This document shows, in pieces, positions 63,991 to 64,000 of a stretch of 64,000 bases of DNA. The DNA is from Pedobacter deserti. Lineage in GTDB: Bacteria; Bacteroidota; Bacteroidia; Sphingobacteriales; Sphingobacteriaceae. The stretch spans positions 186,001-250,000 of the forward strand of contig NZ_JAFMZQ010000002.1 of the NCBI RefSeq assembly GCF_024436415.1, read 5' to 3'. A model generated the notes under the pieces. It saw only the letters and a program-made list of their open reading frames with translations, was not told the origin of the DNA and searched no databases. Within the stretch, counting starts at the first letter, position 1, and every line of letters begins with the position of its first letter. The position numbers and the translations under genes were made by a program.

Positions 63991-64000
63991 TACGCTTTAT

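Overview
The window looks like a chromosomal segment from a Bacteroidota bacterium of the Sphingobacteriia (Pedobacter-like). This rests on a dcw cluster in the order mraZ-rsmH-ftsL-ftsI-murE-mraY-murD-ftsW-murG-murC-ftsQ-ftsA-ftsZ, a serine-palmitoyltransferase-type enzyme (sphingolipid maker), a periplasmic sugar-binding two-component regulator beside a fructan locus, an exosortase-linked exopolysaccharide cluster, a GG-leader/C39 ABC exporter system, a 58-residue Hc1-like protein and several TAnnTTTG (-7) promoter elements. Genus-level assignment is inference.

Layout. (1) 1-5035: end of a fructan/fructose utilisation locus: a truncated periplasmic-sensor regulator, inner-membrane sugar porter, fructokinase and GH32 levanase/fructanase. 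(2) 5150-7006: ECF sigma factor, MgtC-like membrane protein, DUF6266-like protein. (3) 7298-20065: an AT-richer accessory island. It encodes a 251-residue secreted cargo with a double-glycine leader and its own apparent Cys-His-Asp triad, a C39-peptidase ABC exporter and HlyD adaptor, five glycosyltransferase genes (GT32-like, tandem GT25-like, GT2, GT11 fucosyltransferase, MNN1/GT71-like), a small protein that may resemble a stand-alone lantibiotic-dehydratase C-terminal domain, a methyltransferase, and two secreted proteins of about 210 residues at its two ends. The simplest reading is a peptide/protein secretion system whose cargo may be glycosylated; this is the main candidate for an undescribed system. 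(4) 20173-32807: housekeeping and catabolic genes: tricorn-like peptidase, ornithine aminotransferase, PhoX-like protein, GH78 rhamnosidase, an odd tRNA(CAT), cyclophilin, adk, obgE and a Tet-type MFS pump. (5) 32841-44222: an exopolysaccharide locus on the minus strand with Wzc-like kinase, ABC exporter pair, Wzy-like polymerase, four glycosyltransferases, an exosortase with a broken reading frame and an acetyltransferase, plus a divergent GT2. (6) 44274-46525: gap and pgk. (7) 46665-62278: the dcw cell wall/division cluster, preceded by three 10-bp direct repeats that look like a MraZ operator. (8) 62399-63990: serine palmitoyltransferase-like enzyme and Hc1-like protein.

How the parts work together. 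The fructan genes hydrolyse fructan outside the cytoplasm, import fructose and phosphorylate it. In the island, the exporter should cut the GG leader and export the cargo, while the cytosolic glycosyltransferases could decorate it or a cell-surface glycan. The exopolysaccharide locus has synthesis, export, chain-length control and a sortase-like anchoring function. The dcw cluster runs as a nearly gapless operon from peptidoglycan precursor synthesis to Z-ring formation.

Limits: all functions are read from sequence motifs by eye. No similarity search, fold prediction or base-composition calculation was run. Promoter calls are pattern matches only.
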